Positions 46,126 through 54,206 of a DNA stretch of 64,000 bases are shown piece after piece; position 1 is the stretch's first letter; each line of letters opens with the position of its first letter. Under the pieces are notes generated by a model. That model was not told the DNA's origin. It searched no databases and saw only the letters and a program-made list of their open reading frames with translations. The stretch spans positions 1 through 64,000 of the forward strand of contig JAGUYK010000020.1 in assembly GCA_020061355.1 (NCBI GenBank), read 5' to 3'. Source of the stretch: Ignavibacteriales bacterium (GTDB lineage: Bacteria; Bacteroidota; Ignavibacteria; Ignavibacteriales; Melioribacteraceae). The position numbers and the translations under genes are program-made.

Positions 46126-47477
46126 TGAAAATGAATCGTATACCGGAATTTCAAAATACAAAAGAATGGTATCTCTCCAGCTTTAGAAAATTTGAAGAGA
46201 AACTTAATGGAGAGTCAAAATCATTTCTTCACGACCTCAGGAAAGAAGCTCTGGCACAATTAGCAGAAGTAGATTTTCCAACAACCAGGGATGAGGAATG
46301 GAAATACACCAGTGTATCGCCGATTCTTAAACAGAATTTTATACCGGCATTCAACATTGATAAACAAAATGTAACGAAAGAAGGGATCAAGAAATATTTT
46401 TTCAGCGGTTTTGATTTTTATACAATGACATTTATCAACGGAATTTATTCTGAAGAATTAAGCGACTTACAAAATTTACAAAAAGGGGTTACAGTTAATA
46501 GTCTTAGTAAACTATTGCGTAGTAACCCCAAAGTGATTAGTGAGCAGATCACGAAATTTGTTAAGACAGAAAATGCTTTTAATCTGCTTAACAGGGTTTA
46601 TTCAACCGATGGAGCGGTAGTAATTGTACCGGATGGGGTTATCGTTGAAAAACCGATTCAAATCCTATTCCTTAATGGACACAATGATAAATTGGTTTTA
46701 TCAATTCCTCACAATTTAATTGTTGCCGGCAAGAATTCTCAGGTTAGTATTATAACTAATTATTCTGCACTTAATAGCAGCGTCTATTTTTCTAATATTA
46801 TCACAGAAGTTTTTGCGGGGGAATCGTCAATAGTTGATCTGTACAAAATTCAGAATGAGAACGATAACTCATTTCATTATGAAAAAGTTGAAGCTCATCA
46901 GTTAAAGAAAAGTATTTTCAACCATTATAATTTTACATTCGGCGGTGAGATTGTACGTAACGATATCAATTCAACTTTAGATGATGAGAATATCGAAACA
47001 CATTATTATGGCTTGTATCTTGGAAAAGGAAACCAGCATATAGACAACCACACTTTTGTCGATCATGCTAAACCCAATTGTATGAGCAACGAACTTTATA
47101 AAGGTATTCTTGACAATAAAGCGCGAGGTGTTTTCAACGGTAAAATAATCGTCCGTAAAGATGCACAGAAGACAAATGCTTATCAGCAGAATAAAACTGT
47201 GTTGTTATCAAAGACAGCAAAAATTAATACAAAACCGCAGCTCGAAATTTTTGCCGATGATGTGAAATGTACGCACGGTGCAACAGTAGGTCATCTTGAT
47301 GATACGGCTTATTATTATATCAGAACCAGAGGTATTCCGGCTGAATTAGCAAAGTCAATGTTGATTAGAGCATTTGCAAATGATGTTGTTGAATCGGTGA
47401 AAATTGAACCGCTACGTGATCAATTAAATCATATGATTTTTGAACACTTACACAGAGTTGAAATAGAAAATGATTAG
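46125..47477 (+). CDS. sufD: Fe-S cluster assembly protein SufD
   Basis: SufD is the paralogue partner of SufB. The N-terminal helical part has TRDEEWKYTSVSPILKQNF and the beta-helix end has the motif DDVKCTHGATVGHLDDTAYYYIRTRGIP with the conserved His. Length 450 is typical. ATG 46125 overlaps the sufC stop by one base, and ATG 46131 is another possible start. Confidence 0.94.
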   Translation: MKMNRIPEFQNTKEWYLSSFRKFEEKLNGESKSFLHDLRKEALAQLAEVDFPTTRDEEWKYTSVSPILKQNFIPAFNIDKQNVTKEGIKKYFFSGFDFYTMTFINGIYSEELSDLQNLQKGVTVNSLSKLLRSNPKVISEQITKFVKTENAFNLLNRVYSTDGAVVIVPDGVIVEKPIQILFLNGHNDKLVLSIPHNLIVAGKNSQVSIITNYSALNSSVYFSNIITEVFAGESSIVDLYKIQNENDNSFHYEKVEAHQLKKSIFNHYNFTFGGEIVRNDINSTLDDENIETHYYGLYLGKGNQHIDNHTFVDHAKPNCMSNELYKGILDNKARGVFNGKIIVRKDAQKTNAYQQNKTVLLSKTAKINTKPQLEIFADDVKCTHGATVGHLDDTAYYYIRTRGIPAELAKSMLIRAFANDVVESVKIEPLRDQLNHMIFEHLHRVEIEND

Positions 47478-47555
47478 CGAACTGTTTTAACAGATTTGAA
47501 ATGATAAATCAGTTGGATCAGTTTGATCTGTGTGCTATTAGTTACCGGGTAAAAA

Positions 47556-48806
47556 ATGATTAACACAATTCCGGAAGTAAAAAGAAAATTTAATGTCGAA
47601 GAGATTCGCAGCGACTTTCCAATTCTCAAGAGGTTGGTAAACGAAAAACCTCTCGTCTATCTTGATAATGCCGCAACTTCACAAAAACCCCAACAGGTTA
47701 TTGATGCTCTCAATCAGTATTATACTTTTGACAATGCCAACATTCATCGCGGATTGTATTTCTTAAGCGAACTTGCGACCGATCAATATGAAACAGCTCG
47801 TTTAAAAGTGAAAGAGTTTATTAATGCACTGAGTGCTTCCGAAATAATTTTTGTTAGAGGTGCTACGGAAGCTATAAACCTTGTTGCTTCAACTCTGTGC
47901 CGCGCCAGGATATTTAAGAACGGCGATGAAGTAATTATTTCTCACATGGAACATCATGCTAATATTGTCCCCTGGCAGCTAATAAGTGATAGAAAGCAGA
48001 TCAACTTAAAGGTTATTCCAATTACGGATGATGGTGATCTCGATCTTGATGCGTTTAAATCAATGATAAATGAAAAGACGAAACTTGTTTCGGTGGTTCA
48101 TATATCGAATACTCTTGGAACAATCAATCCGGTTAAAAAAATTATCGAGATTGCTCATTCCTGCGGTATCCCGGTTTTGATAGATGGTGCACAATCGGTT
48201 CCGCATCTTAAAGTTGATGTTCAGGAATTGGATGCCGACTTTTTTGTTTTCTCCGGTCATAAGGTATTTGGTCCGACCGGTATAGGTGTTTTATATGGAA
48301 AGACAGAATACTTAGAAATGATGCCTCCTTATCAAGGTGGCGGAAGTATGATCAGAACTGTAACTTTTGAAAAAACAACTTTCGATGATCTTCCCGGAAA
48401 ATTTGAAGCCGGTACGCCGAATATTGCCGGTGCAATCGGACTAGGTTCAGCTATTGATTATCTATGTCAATTTGATCGTAATGGTCTAACACTTTATGAA
48501 GATTCTTTATTAAAATACGCGACCGAGCAACTTTTGCAAATCGATGGTCTGAGAATTATCGGTAATGCTAAAGAGAAAGCATCGGTTATTTCTTTTGTGA
48601 TTGATGGAATTCATCCTTATGATATCGGAACTATAATCGATACAGACGGAATTGCAATTAGAACAGGCCATCATTGTACACAGCCTATTATGCAGCGTTA
48701 TAATTTACCGGCTACTGCTCGCGCATCATTTAGTTTTTATAATACAAAAGAAGAAATTGATAAGCTTGTTAAAGGATTATTGAAAGTTAAAAAAATATTT
48801 GCATGA
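47556..48806 (+). CDS. sufS: Cysteine desulfurase SufS
   Basis: It removes sulfur from cysteine for cluster assembly. The aminotransferase class V features are [12 protein letters not shown], the ThH segment [12 protein letters not shown], the PLP lysine in [11 protein letters not shown] and the active-site-loop region [10 protein letters not shown] with the persulfide Cys near residue 373. Length 416 is normal. There is no SufE/SufU gene next to it. Confidence 0.94.
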   Translation: MINTIPEVKRKFNVEEIRSDFPILKRLVNEKPLVYLDNAATSQKPQQVIDALNQYYTFDNANIHRGLYFLSELATDQYETARLKVKEFINALSASEIIFVRGATEAINLVASTLCRARIFKNGDEVIISHMEHHANIVPWQLISDRKQINLKVIPITDDGDLDLDAFKSMINEKTKLVSVVHISNTLGTINPVKKIIEIAHSCGIPVLIDGAQSVPHLKVDVQELDADFFVFSGHKVFGPTGIGVLYGKTEYLEMMPPYQGGGSMIRTVTFEKTTFDDLPGKFEAGTPNIAGAIGLGSAIDYLCQFDRNGLTLYEDSLLKYATEQLLQIDGLRIIGNAKEKASVISFVIDGIHPYDIGTIIDTDGIAIRTGHHCTQPIMQRYNLPATARASFSFYNTKEEIDKLVKGLLKVKKIFA

Positions 48807-48842
48807 CCCTCTAAAGGTTTACCATCTCGGTCAATCTGAGTT

Positions 48843-48859
48843 GTCCGACGAAGTCGGAC
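48843..48859. repeat. Palindromic hairpin in the sufS-DUF59 spacer
   Basis: GTCCGAC (48843-48849) pairs with GTCGGAC (48853-48859), within GTCAATCTGAGTTGTCCGAC..., a form resembling dispersed intergenic repeats of the type also seen at 49238-49330. Confidence 0.65.
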
Positions 48860-48905
48860 TAATCGAAAAGAAGTAGGGGGAAATAGGGGAAGGTGGAGAT
48901 TTAAT

Positions 48906-49220
48906 ATGATAGATAAAGGTAAATTAGAACAAGAAGTAATAGCAAAACTTAAAACATGTTTCGATCCGGAAATACCGGTTGATATATGGGAGCTCGGTTT
49001 GATCTATGAAATAAGAATTGATGATGAAGGTAATACATATTTGAAGATGACTCTTACTTCTCCGGCATGTCCGGTAGCCGGTACGTTACCGCCTGAAGTA
49101 AAAGAAAAAGTTAAGAAAGTAAAAGGTGTTAAGGATGTTTATGTGGATCTCGTTTGGGAACCTGCGTGGAGTATGGAGAATATGAGCGAGGAAGCAAAAC
49201 TGGAACTGGGATTTCTATAA
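48906..49220 (+). CDS. MIP18/DUF59-family Fe-S assembly protein (SufT-like)
   Basis: The 104-residue MIP18 fold contains FDPEIPVDIWELGLIYEI and the Cys motif LTSPACPVAGTLPPEV, where the conserved Cys sits. Family members (SufT, PaaD) help Fe-S cluster assembly or transfer, and its position in the suf operon supports that role. It lies between sufS and a bacilliredoxin gene. Confidence 0.88.
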   Translation: MIDKGKLEQEVIAKLKTCFDPEIPVDIWELGLIYEIRIDDEGNTYLKMTLTSPACPVAGTLPPEVKEKVKKVKGVKDVYVDLVWEPAWSMENMSEEAKLELGFL

Positions 49221-49237
49221 AATAAAAATAGTATAAA

Positions 49238-49330
49238 CTATGTTTGTCATATTGAGCGAAGCGAAATATCTAAATAAAAAAATATTTTGAGATTCTTCGT
49301 CACGACTGTTGTCGTAACTCAGAATGACAG
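49238..49330. repeat. Dispersed imperfect inverted repeat in the DUF59-bacilliredoxin spacer
   Basis: The left part includes GTCATATTGAGCGAAGCGAAATATCT and the right part GAGATTCTTCGTC...CAGAATGACAG, roughly complementary to it with a TGACAG/CTGTCA-like end. This has the form of a nested repeat widespread in Bacteroidota intergenic DNA. The in-frame ATG 49324 of the next gene lies inside it. Confidence 0.65.
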
Positions 49331-49344
49331 GAAAGGGAAAAAAT

Positions 49345-49875
49345 ATGTTCACAATAAATCAAAAACCACCGATATATGATCCGGAAGCAGTTCAACCAAT
49401 GAGGGATGAATTGACTTTTGTCGGTTTTGAAGAAATGCTGTCACCTCAAACTGTTGAGGAAATTCTATCGCAAAAAAATGATCAGACAGTATTAGTTATG
49501 GTCAATTCTGTCTGCGGATGTGCCGCCGGAAGCGCAAGACCGGGTGTTACACTCGCTCTCCAACACAATATAATTCCTGACCGGATGGTTACTGTTTTTG
49601 CAGGACAGGATCGTGATTCTGTAGATCATTTGAGAGAAAAGTATTTAGCGAATTTTCCACCTTCTTCTCCTTCGATTGCATTGTTTAAAAATGGCGAGAT
49701 TCTTTTTATGATGCCGCGTCATCATATTGAAGGTAGGGGACCGGAAGAAATTGCAGAAGATTTAAAAATGGTTTTCGAAAAATTCTGTACAAAACAGGGA
49801 CCGTCAATTTCTTCTGAGCAATATGAGAAATTGGTCCACGCAAAATCATGCGGTTCTAAAATACCATTAAATTAA
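49345..49875 (+). CDS. BrxA/BrxB-family bacilliredoxin
   Basis: A DUF1094/bacilliredoxin protein with the CGC redox motif (Cys57-Gly-Cys59 in NSVCGCAAGSARPGV), which removes bacillithiol from mixed disulfides. Partner bshA is at 17 kb. The frame can open at ATG 49324 inside a repeat, but ATG 49345 with AAGGG upstream is a better start (176 residues). Position inside the suf region fits redox protection of Fe-S assembly. Confidence 0.85.
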   Translation: MFTINQKPPIYDPEAVQPMRDELTFVGFEEMLSPQTVEEILSQKNDQTVLVMVNSVCGCAAGSARPGVTLALQHNIIPDRMVTVFAGQDRDSVDHLREKYLANFPPSSPSIALFKNGEILFMMPRHHIEGRGPEEIAEDLKMVFEKFCTKQGPSISSEQYEKLVHAKSCGSKIPLN

Positions 49876-49881
49876 GTAACC

Positions 49882-49928
49882 ACCCCCTTTATTTCCCCCT
49901 CCTTAAATAAGGAGGGGTACACAGGGGG
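49882..49928. repeat. Nested hairpin repeat before the Rrf2 gene
   Basis: CCCCTCCTTA (49896-49905) pairs with TAAGGAGGGG (49908-49917), and an outer CCCCC (49883-49887) faces GGGGG (49924-49928). It lies 15 bases before the start of the regulator, so its structure could affect translation of that gene. Confidence 0.7.
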
Positions 49929-49942
49929 AGGTCGAGGTTTAA

Positions 49943-50413
49943 ATGAAATTCAGTTCGCAAGAAGAATATGGATTAAGGTGTTTACTTCGGATAGCAAAAT
50001 TCTATCACGTCGGTAAATCGTTGACTATTCCCGAAATCACTCGCGCTGAAGGTTTATCCGAACATAATACCGGGAAGATATTACGCGTTTTACGTCTTGG
50101 CGGATTCTTGACTGCCGAACGAGGACAAACTGGTGGGTATACATTATCCCGTTCACCTGGGGAAATTAAAATTAACGATGTTCTATTTGTCCTTGGCGGT
50201 AAATTGTATGATGATTCTTTCTGCCAGTTACATTCGGGTGCTGGTGATTTGTGCACAAACTCAATTGATTGTTCAGTACGATCACTCTGGAAAATAATTC
50301 AGGATGCTGTTAATTCTGTTGTGAAAGACCTGACTCTTAAAGATTTGCTAGGTTCAGAAAATGAGCTGTTTGAATTAATTAGTCAAGGCTCGTTAAAATC
50401 TGTGGATAATTAG
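49943..50413 (+). CDS. Rrf2-family transcriptional regulator with IscR-like cysteines
   Basis: The N-terminal winged helix (residues 1-75) is Rrf2-type: EEYGLRCLLRIA, PEITRAEGLSEHNTGKILRVLRLGGFLTAERGQTGGYTL. Cys94, Cys104 and Cys110 form a C-x9-C-x5-C cluster in the region where IscR holds an Fe-S centre. It is likely a cluster-sensing repressor or activator of the suf operon, although here it sits at the operon's 3' end and not the front as is usual for suf-linked Rrf2 genes. Confidence 0.88.
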   Translation: MKFSSQEEYGLRCLLRIAKFYHVGKSLTIPEITRAEGLSEHNTGKILRVLRLGGFLTAERGQTGGYTLSRSPGEIKINDVLFVLGGKLYDDSFCQLHSGAGDLCTNSIDCSVRSLWKIIQDAVNSVVKDLTLKDLLGSENELFELISQGSLKSVDN

Positions 50414-50443
50414 AATAATCAGGAAATATTTATTTGACCTCAC

Positions 50444-50534
50444 GATTTCTCGCTATTATTAAACCTTGAAAGTCGAGCATCTTGTTTGTGAAACTAGAAC
50501 TTCAAGGTTGTTAGTTTTAGATGGAAGCGAGATC
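50444..50534. other. Structured intergenic segment, function unknown
   Basis: Nested inverted repeats: TCTCGCT (50448-50454) with AGCGAGA (50526-50532), enclosing AACCTTGAA (50462-50470) with TTCAAGGTT (50511-50519). The 205-base spacer between the Rrf2 and lipoprotein genes holds this element and a late T run (GGCTCTCTTTTTTTT, about 50559-50572). It may be a small RNA or untranslated regulator. No known family is recognised. Confidence 0.35.
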
Positions 50535-50618
50535 ACAAAACAATTAACGGGAATTGCGGCTCTCTTTTTTTTACAGACAGAAATGTTTATTTTGGCTCCG
50601 CCATATAAGGATTCCTAA

Positions 50619-50936
50619 ATGAAAAAGAAAAAAATATTGCTGCTGTTACTTTTAATAATTACACCAATACTATTTTCTTCATGCTGCAACTGTGGACAGA
50701 AGGGGGAAAATTATTTAGAAGGAGAATTAGGTTTAATAGGTAATGAACCTTTTCTTCAGATCGTATTAAAAATGCATAACAATGATAATCTGTTCGTTCT
50801 TGAGTGTGATGAAACTTTAAGAAAAGAATTAAGACAGAAGATAGGGAGCCGTTATGCTGTTTATTTTTCTGACACAAAAGTAGAAGTTGGAATGCCAGTA
50901 TTAATTGTCGAAAAGGCAATCCCAATTACAAAATAA
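50619..50936 (+). CDS. Small lipoprotein of unknown function
   Basis: A Lys-rich start and hydrophobic residues 5-20 are followed by FSSCCNCG, with Cys22 the likely lipidated residue. The mature part has about 80 residues with beta-strand character and no recognised motif. It is short but has a clear signal, an ATG and ordinary codon use. It precedes the protease gene by about 25 bases and might be its partner. Confidence 0.6.
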   Translation: MKKKKILLLLLLIITPILFSSCCNCGQKGENYLEGELGLIGNEPFLQIVLKMHNNDNLFVLECDETLRKELRQKIGSRYAVYFSDTKVEVGMPVLIVEKAIPITK

Positions 50937-50961
50937 TTTTATAATTAAATAAGTGAGAAAT

Positions 50962-53247
50962 ATGAAGTATAAATTCTTTAACCTACTTTTAATTGCAGTC
51001 ATTTCTTTTTCCACCGTTACTGCACAAAGTTCTATTCAAAATAGATTAGTTGACGAAACTGTTCAGTCGCAGGATGGTTATCCTGTTGATGCAAGACCAT
51101 TACTTGAAAGATTGAGCAAAGCTGCAGGTATCGATTTAGATAAGATTGAACCTGTCCCACCGCAGCTTAGAAAAACTAACTGGAATTTTAATGTAGGTTC
51201 TACTTACCAATGGTGGGCACATGATTTATCCGGCACAAGTATTACATTCTATCAAACTCCTACAACCTGTCGTGCAATAGGTAATAATTGCTACATATTT
51301 GTTGAAGACTCTATGTGGACAAGCGGCAGAGTCGATCAGATTGCAGTAAACAGAGTATTAGAAGCTTTTGATACAAAAAATGCATTACCTAATTCTACTA
51401 AAGGGATCTATCAGACAAATGTAGAATCATTCGGTAACCCGCCTAATGTAGATAATGACCCAAGAATAATAATTTTGATTCTTAATATTAAGGATGGTTA
51501 TACACCGGGTAATGCCTATACTGCCGGGTATTTCTATAGCTATAATCAGGGAACCGGGTCCAACAGTAATAAGGCAGAAGTATTTTATCTTGATGCAAAT
51601 CCGCTTAACCTTAAGACTGATAATGGTATTTATACCGGTATGAGCATTACTGCGCATGAGTTTCAGCATATGATCCATTGGAATTATGTTTCTTCAACAA
51701 CTTTCTATAACGAAGCATTTTCTGAAATAGCATCTTATTTAAACGGTTATTCGCTTAGAACAACTACAAGATTTGCAAATGAAACAAACCAGTATTTATT
51801 AATCTGGCGTGATGGAAATGATGTATTAAAGGATTATGAACGTGCCGCAAGATATGCACTCTATTTAAGTGAACAATTTACACCGCAAATATTTAGGCAA
51901 TACCTTCAAACAAAAATAAAAGATGCATCCGGAATCACTTTAGCAGCTCAAGTTTTAGATCCAACCGGAAATCGTAATTTCGAAACTATTCTTGAAGATT
52001 GGTTTATTGCAAATTATTTGAACGACAGAAATTATAATACAAGGTATGGATACCAATTATCTGGACAACCTCAAGGTATTGGCATTACTCATAACAATCC
52101 TAATGTGCCCAATACATCGCGCGGGGTTTCAAAGTATGGTGTACAATATATATCGTATAAAGCGGGGAAGAATTTAAGTGTTAATTTCAACAACCTGGGG
52201 AACTCCAGTATAAAAGTAAAAGCAATTAAAATTGGCAACGGTGTAAAGGAAGTTGTAAATGTTCCAACCAATACCGATGTTGGATTCAGCGATTTCGGTA
52301 CAACATATAACGAGATTACTTTTGCAGTTTATATAACAGATCAGAATTTGTTTATGCCATCTGCTGAATCACAATTCAATTTTATTTATAGTTCAACAGG
52401 CACCGAAGAAAATTTTGTAACAGAACTAAAATATGATGAAGCCGATACAAAGGCAGCATTAGGAGCCTTTGGGCTCTCTGTCAATGATACAATTGCTGTG
52501 CTCTTTAATGGGATGTCAGGAACAAAACTCCAAAAAATAAAGGTTGGTTTAAGAAATACTAATCAAATTACCGGACGTATTTATAGAACAACTGGTGTTA
52601 CAACAAGACCATTGGGACAACCAATTTCTCAGGAGTTTACATTAACCGGTAACTCCGCGCCAATTTCACCATTCCCGGTTCCATGGCCTAATATGGTTGA
52701 ATTTGATTTGTCCTCACAAAATATTGATGCCGGACAGAATTTTGCAGTAGTCTTTTTCTATAAAGGTATATCCGGTAACAATATTGTGGTTGTTGCGCAT
52801 TCTCCTGTTGAATACTACTATAGTTTGACATATTTAAATAGTCCTTCAAGCAATTCACCCGGTTGGTATTACCTTAAGTCATCTGATACTGAAGTGGGAC
52901 TTTATGTAATTAGGGCTCTTGTTGGAACAGGACCTGTTAGTGTTGCTGATGGAATGGAAATAATGCCAGCTAATTATGCATTGGAACAAAACTACCCCAA
53001 TCCTTTCAATCCTGAAACAGTAATAAGTTTTAGTCTGCCAAAATCAAGCAATGTACAAATAAAAATTTATGATGTACTTGGTAAAGAGATCAGAACATTG
53101 ATAAGTGAAGAACGGAATGCAGGTAAACATAATATCTACTGGAATGCAACTGATGATTACGGTAAAAGAGTTTCAAGCGGTGTTTACTTCTATACAATTA
53201 TTACAGATAATTTTTCTCAGACGAAGAAGATGGTTTTAATGAAATAA
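50962..53247 (+). CDS. Type IX-secreted M30-like zinc metalloprotease
   Basis: A signal peptide (1-20, ending VTAQ) precedes a propeptide-like segment and a metalloprotease domain with the zinc motif TAHEFQHMIHW (His232-Glu233-x2-His236), then NEAFSEIASYL supplying a further Glu (Glu251 or Glu255), as in M30 hyicolysin-like peptidases. Beta-rich domains follow to about 670. The last 80 residues are a Por-type sorting domain (NYPNPFNPETVI, IKIYDVLGKEI, SSGVYFYTI, KKMVLMK), so it leaves by type IX secretion. ATG 50962 is preferred over GTG 50953. Confidence 0.88.
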   Translation: MKYKFFNLLLIAVISFSTVTAQSSIQNRLVDETVQSQDGYPVDARPLLERLSKAAGIDLDKIEPVPPQLRKTNWNFNVGSTYQWWAHDLSGTSITFYQTPTTCRAIGNNCYIFVEDSMWTSGRVDQIAVNRVLEAFDTKNALPNSTKGIYQTNVESFGNPPNVDNDPRIIILILNIKDGYTPGNAYTAGYFYSYNQGTGSNSNKAEVFYLDANPLNLKTDNGIYTGMSITAHEFQHMIHWNYVSSTTFYNEAFSEIASYLNGYSLRTTTRFANETNQYLLIWRDGNDVLKDYERAARYALYLSEQFTPQIFRQYLQTKIKDASGITLAAQVLDPTGNRNFETILEDWFIANYLNDRNYNTRYGYQLSGQPQGIGITHNNPNVPNTSRGVSKYGVQYISYKAGKNLSVNFNNLGNSSIKVKAIKIGNGVKEVVNVPTNTDVGFSDFGTTYNEITFAVYITDQNLFMPSAESQFNFIYSSTGTEENFVTELKYDEADTKAALGAFGLSVNDTIAVLFNGMSGTKLQKIKVGLRNTNQITGRIYRTTGVTTRPLGQPISQEFTLTGNSAPISPFPVPWPNMVEFDLSSQNIDAGQNFAVVFFYKGISGNNIVVVAHSPVEYYYSLTYLNSPSSNSPGWYYLKSSDTEVGLYVIRALVGTGPVSVADGMEIMPANYALEQNYPNPFNPETVISFSLPKSSNVQIKIYDVLGKEIRTLISEERNAGKHNIYWNATDDYGKRVSSGVYFYTIITDNFSQTKKMVLMK

Positions 53248-53281
53248 GCCCCACCCTAAATCCCTCCCCGAAGGGGGAGGG
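53229..53281. repeat. Direct repeat, copy 1: protease 3' end plus G/C-rich hairpin
   Basis: This spans the last codons of the protease gene (KMVLMK), its stop, and the hairpin CCCTCCCC (53262-53269) with GGGGAGGG (53274-53281). A near-identical copy lies at 54063-54116. The hairpin may also help end transcription of the protease gene. Confidence 0.8.
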
Positions 53282-53359
53282 ACTATTATAAATCCTTGAA
53301 CGATCTTGACTAATCAATATCTTTTTAAGTTATTATTTGAGTAAAAAGTAATTAACTAC

Positions 53360-53848
53360 TTAATATAACAACACATAACCAATTTTTGCAGTACATGACC
53401 CATAACTATTTGTATTCCCTGGTGTTACAGCTGTTATTTTTACTGTAATGATTGAACCTGGTGATGCATAAATCCATCCAATACTTCCTGAATATGGGGC
53501 TTCAATGGAATAAGTACTAACTTTTTCATAATTTTTATAAATGTCGATAACATAAATATCGAATGCATGAAGAGTACTACCAACCGCTTCAATAAATCCT
53601 CCTATTTGCCCATAATTATCTGCAATATATGAATCGGCAACCCAACCATACTGCCCATTCCATTCTTTTGTAATTGACAGAACTTCATCAATATACTCAA
53701 TTCGTGGTGGTTCATATAATGCTTTGTTAATCTCATAGGTTAAACTTTTTAATTCGTGTTTTTGATTTTCAGGGCTAGTAACATCTTCGCTTGAACACGA
53801 AATAAATATTAAACTAATAATGGAAAGAATTCCAATTACTGATTTCAT
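53360..53848 (-). CDS. Lipoprotein of unknown function
   Basis: The signal ends in FISCSS, with Cys18 as lipidation site, then a Ser/Thr-rich linker. The mature 145 residues appear beta-rich (for example YEKVSTYSIEAPYSGSIGWIYASPG), but show no domain I can name. It is monocistronic on the reverse strand, convergent with the secreted protease gene. Confidence 0.6.
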   Translation of the reverse strand: MKSVIGILSIISLIFISCSSEDVTSPENQKHELKSLTYEINKALYEPPRIEYIDEVLSITKEWNGQYGWVADSYIADNYGQIGGFIEAVGSTLHAFDIYVIDIYKNYEKVSTYSIEAPYSGSIGWIYASPGSIITVKITAVTPGNTNSYGSCTAKIGYVLLY

Positions 53849-53980
53849 AAGAACTCCAAATTAATTTTATAAATAATTAGTTAAGCGAATTAGGAGCATA
53901 TTTTTTTATAATGGAGCATTTCTCCAAATAAAAATATTTTTATATTCTTGAACAAACTTAATATATCAGTATTTTAAAAG

Positions 53981-54005
53981 CAAACTATTTGAAATAAATA
54001 GTTTG
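53981..54005. repeat. Perfect inverted repeat, CAAACTATTT / AAATAGTTTG
   Basis: Ten-base arms at 53981-53990 and 53996-54005 around GAAAT. There is no T run, so its role is unclear. Confidence 0.65.
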
Positions 54006-54062
54006 ATAAAATCTTAATATATATGTATCAAATTATCGTTGATAGAGTTACAAGAAGAACGT

Positions 54063-54116
54063 AGATGGTTTTAATGAAATAGCCCCACCCTAAATCCCTC
54101 CCCGAAGGGGAGGGAC
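54063..54116. pseudogene. Direct repeat, copy 2: orphan end of a type IX-secreted gene
   Basis: The sequence AGATGGTTTTAATGAAATAG, encoding MVLMK and a stop, is followed by GCCCCACCCTAAATCCC and a GC-rich hairpin, as in the protease gene's end. No open frame leads into it; the upstream codons are broken by a stop. It is a relic or a copy made by duplication or recombination at the repeat. Confidence 0.7.
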
Positions 54117-54123
54117 TTTTTAA

Positions 54124-54158
54124 AATTAAAATCCCGATTCGTGATCGGGATTTTTTTT
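54124..54158. terminator. Bidirectional hairpin terminator
   Basis: AAATCCCGAT (54129-54138) pairs with ATCGGGATTT (54144-54153) around TCGTG, with eight T bases to the right and A/T-rich sequence to the left. It could serve the reverse-strand gene that ends at 54187. The arms resemble the TCCCGA/TCGGGA repeat family. Confidence 0.75.
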
Positions 54159-54178
54159 AAATGTAATAAAGGATGTTA

Positions 54179-54206
54179 CCCTTTCCTTAGGAAAGGGACG
54201 GGGATA
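54179..54206. repeat. Repeat hairpin containing the dys stop codon
   Basis: CCCTTTCC (54179-54186) and GGAAAGGG (54190-54197) enclose TTA, the reverse-strand TAA stop of the following gene, and a CGGGGATAGG segment completes the repeat. The last eight codons of the gene lie in this repeat. Confidence 0.75.

Larger units (their letters stand above)
53849..54186. other. 338-base intergenic region with a hairpin, a duplicated tail and terminators
   Basis: No gene is seen. It holds an AT-rich promoter-like stretch of the lipoprotein, a perfect ten-base inverted repeat (53981-54005), the second copy of the protease 3' tail (54063-54116), and a terminator hairpin (54129-54153). Confidence 0.7.
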
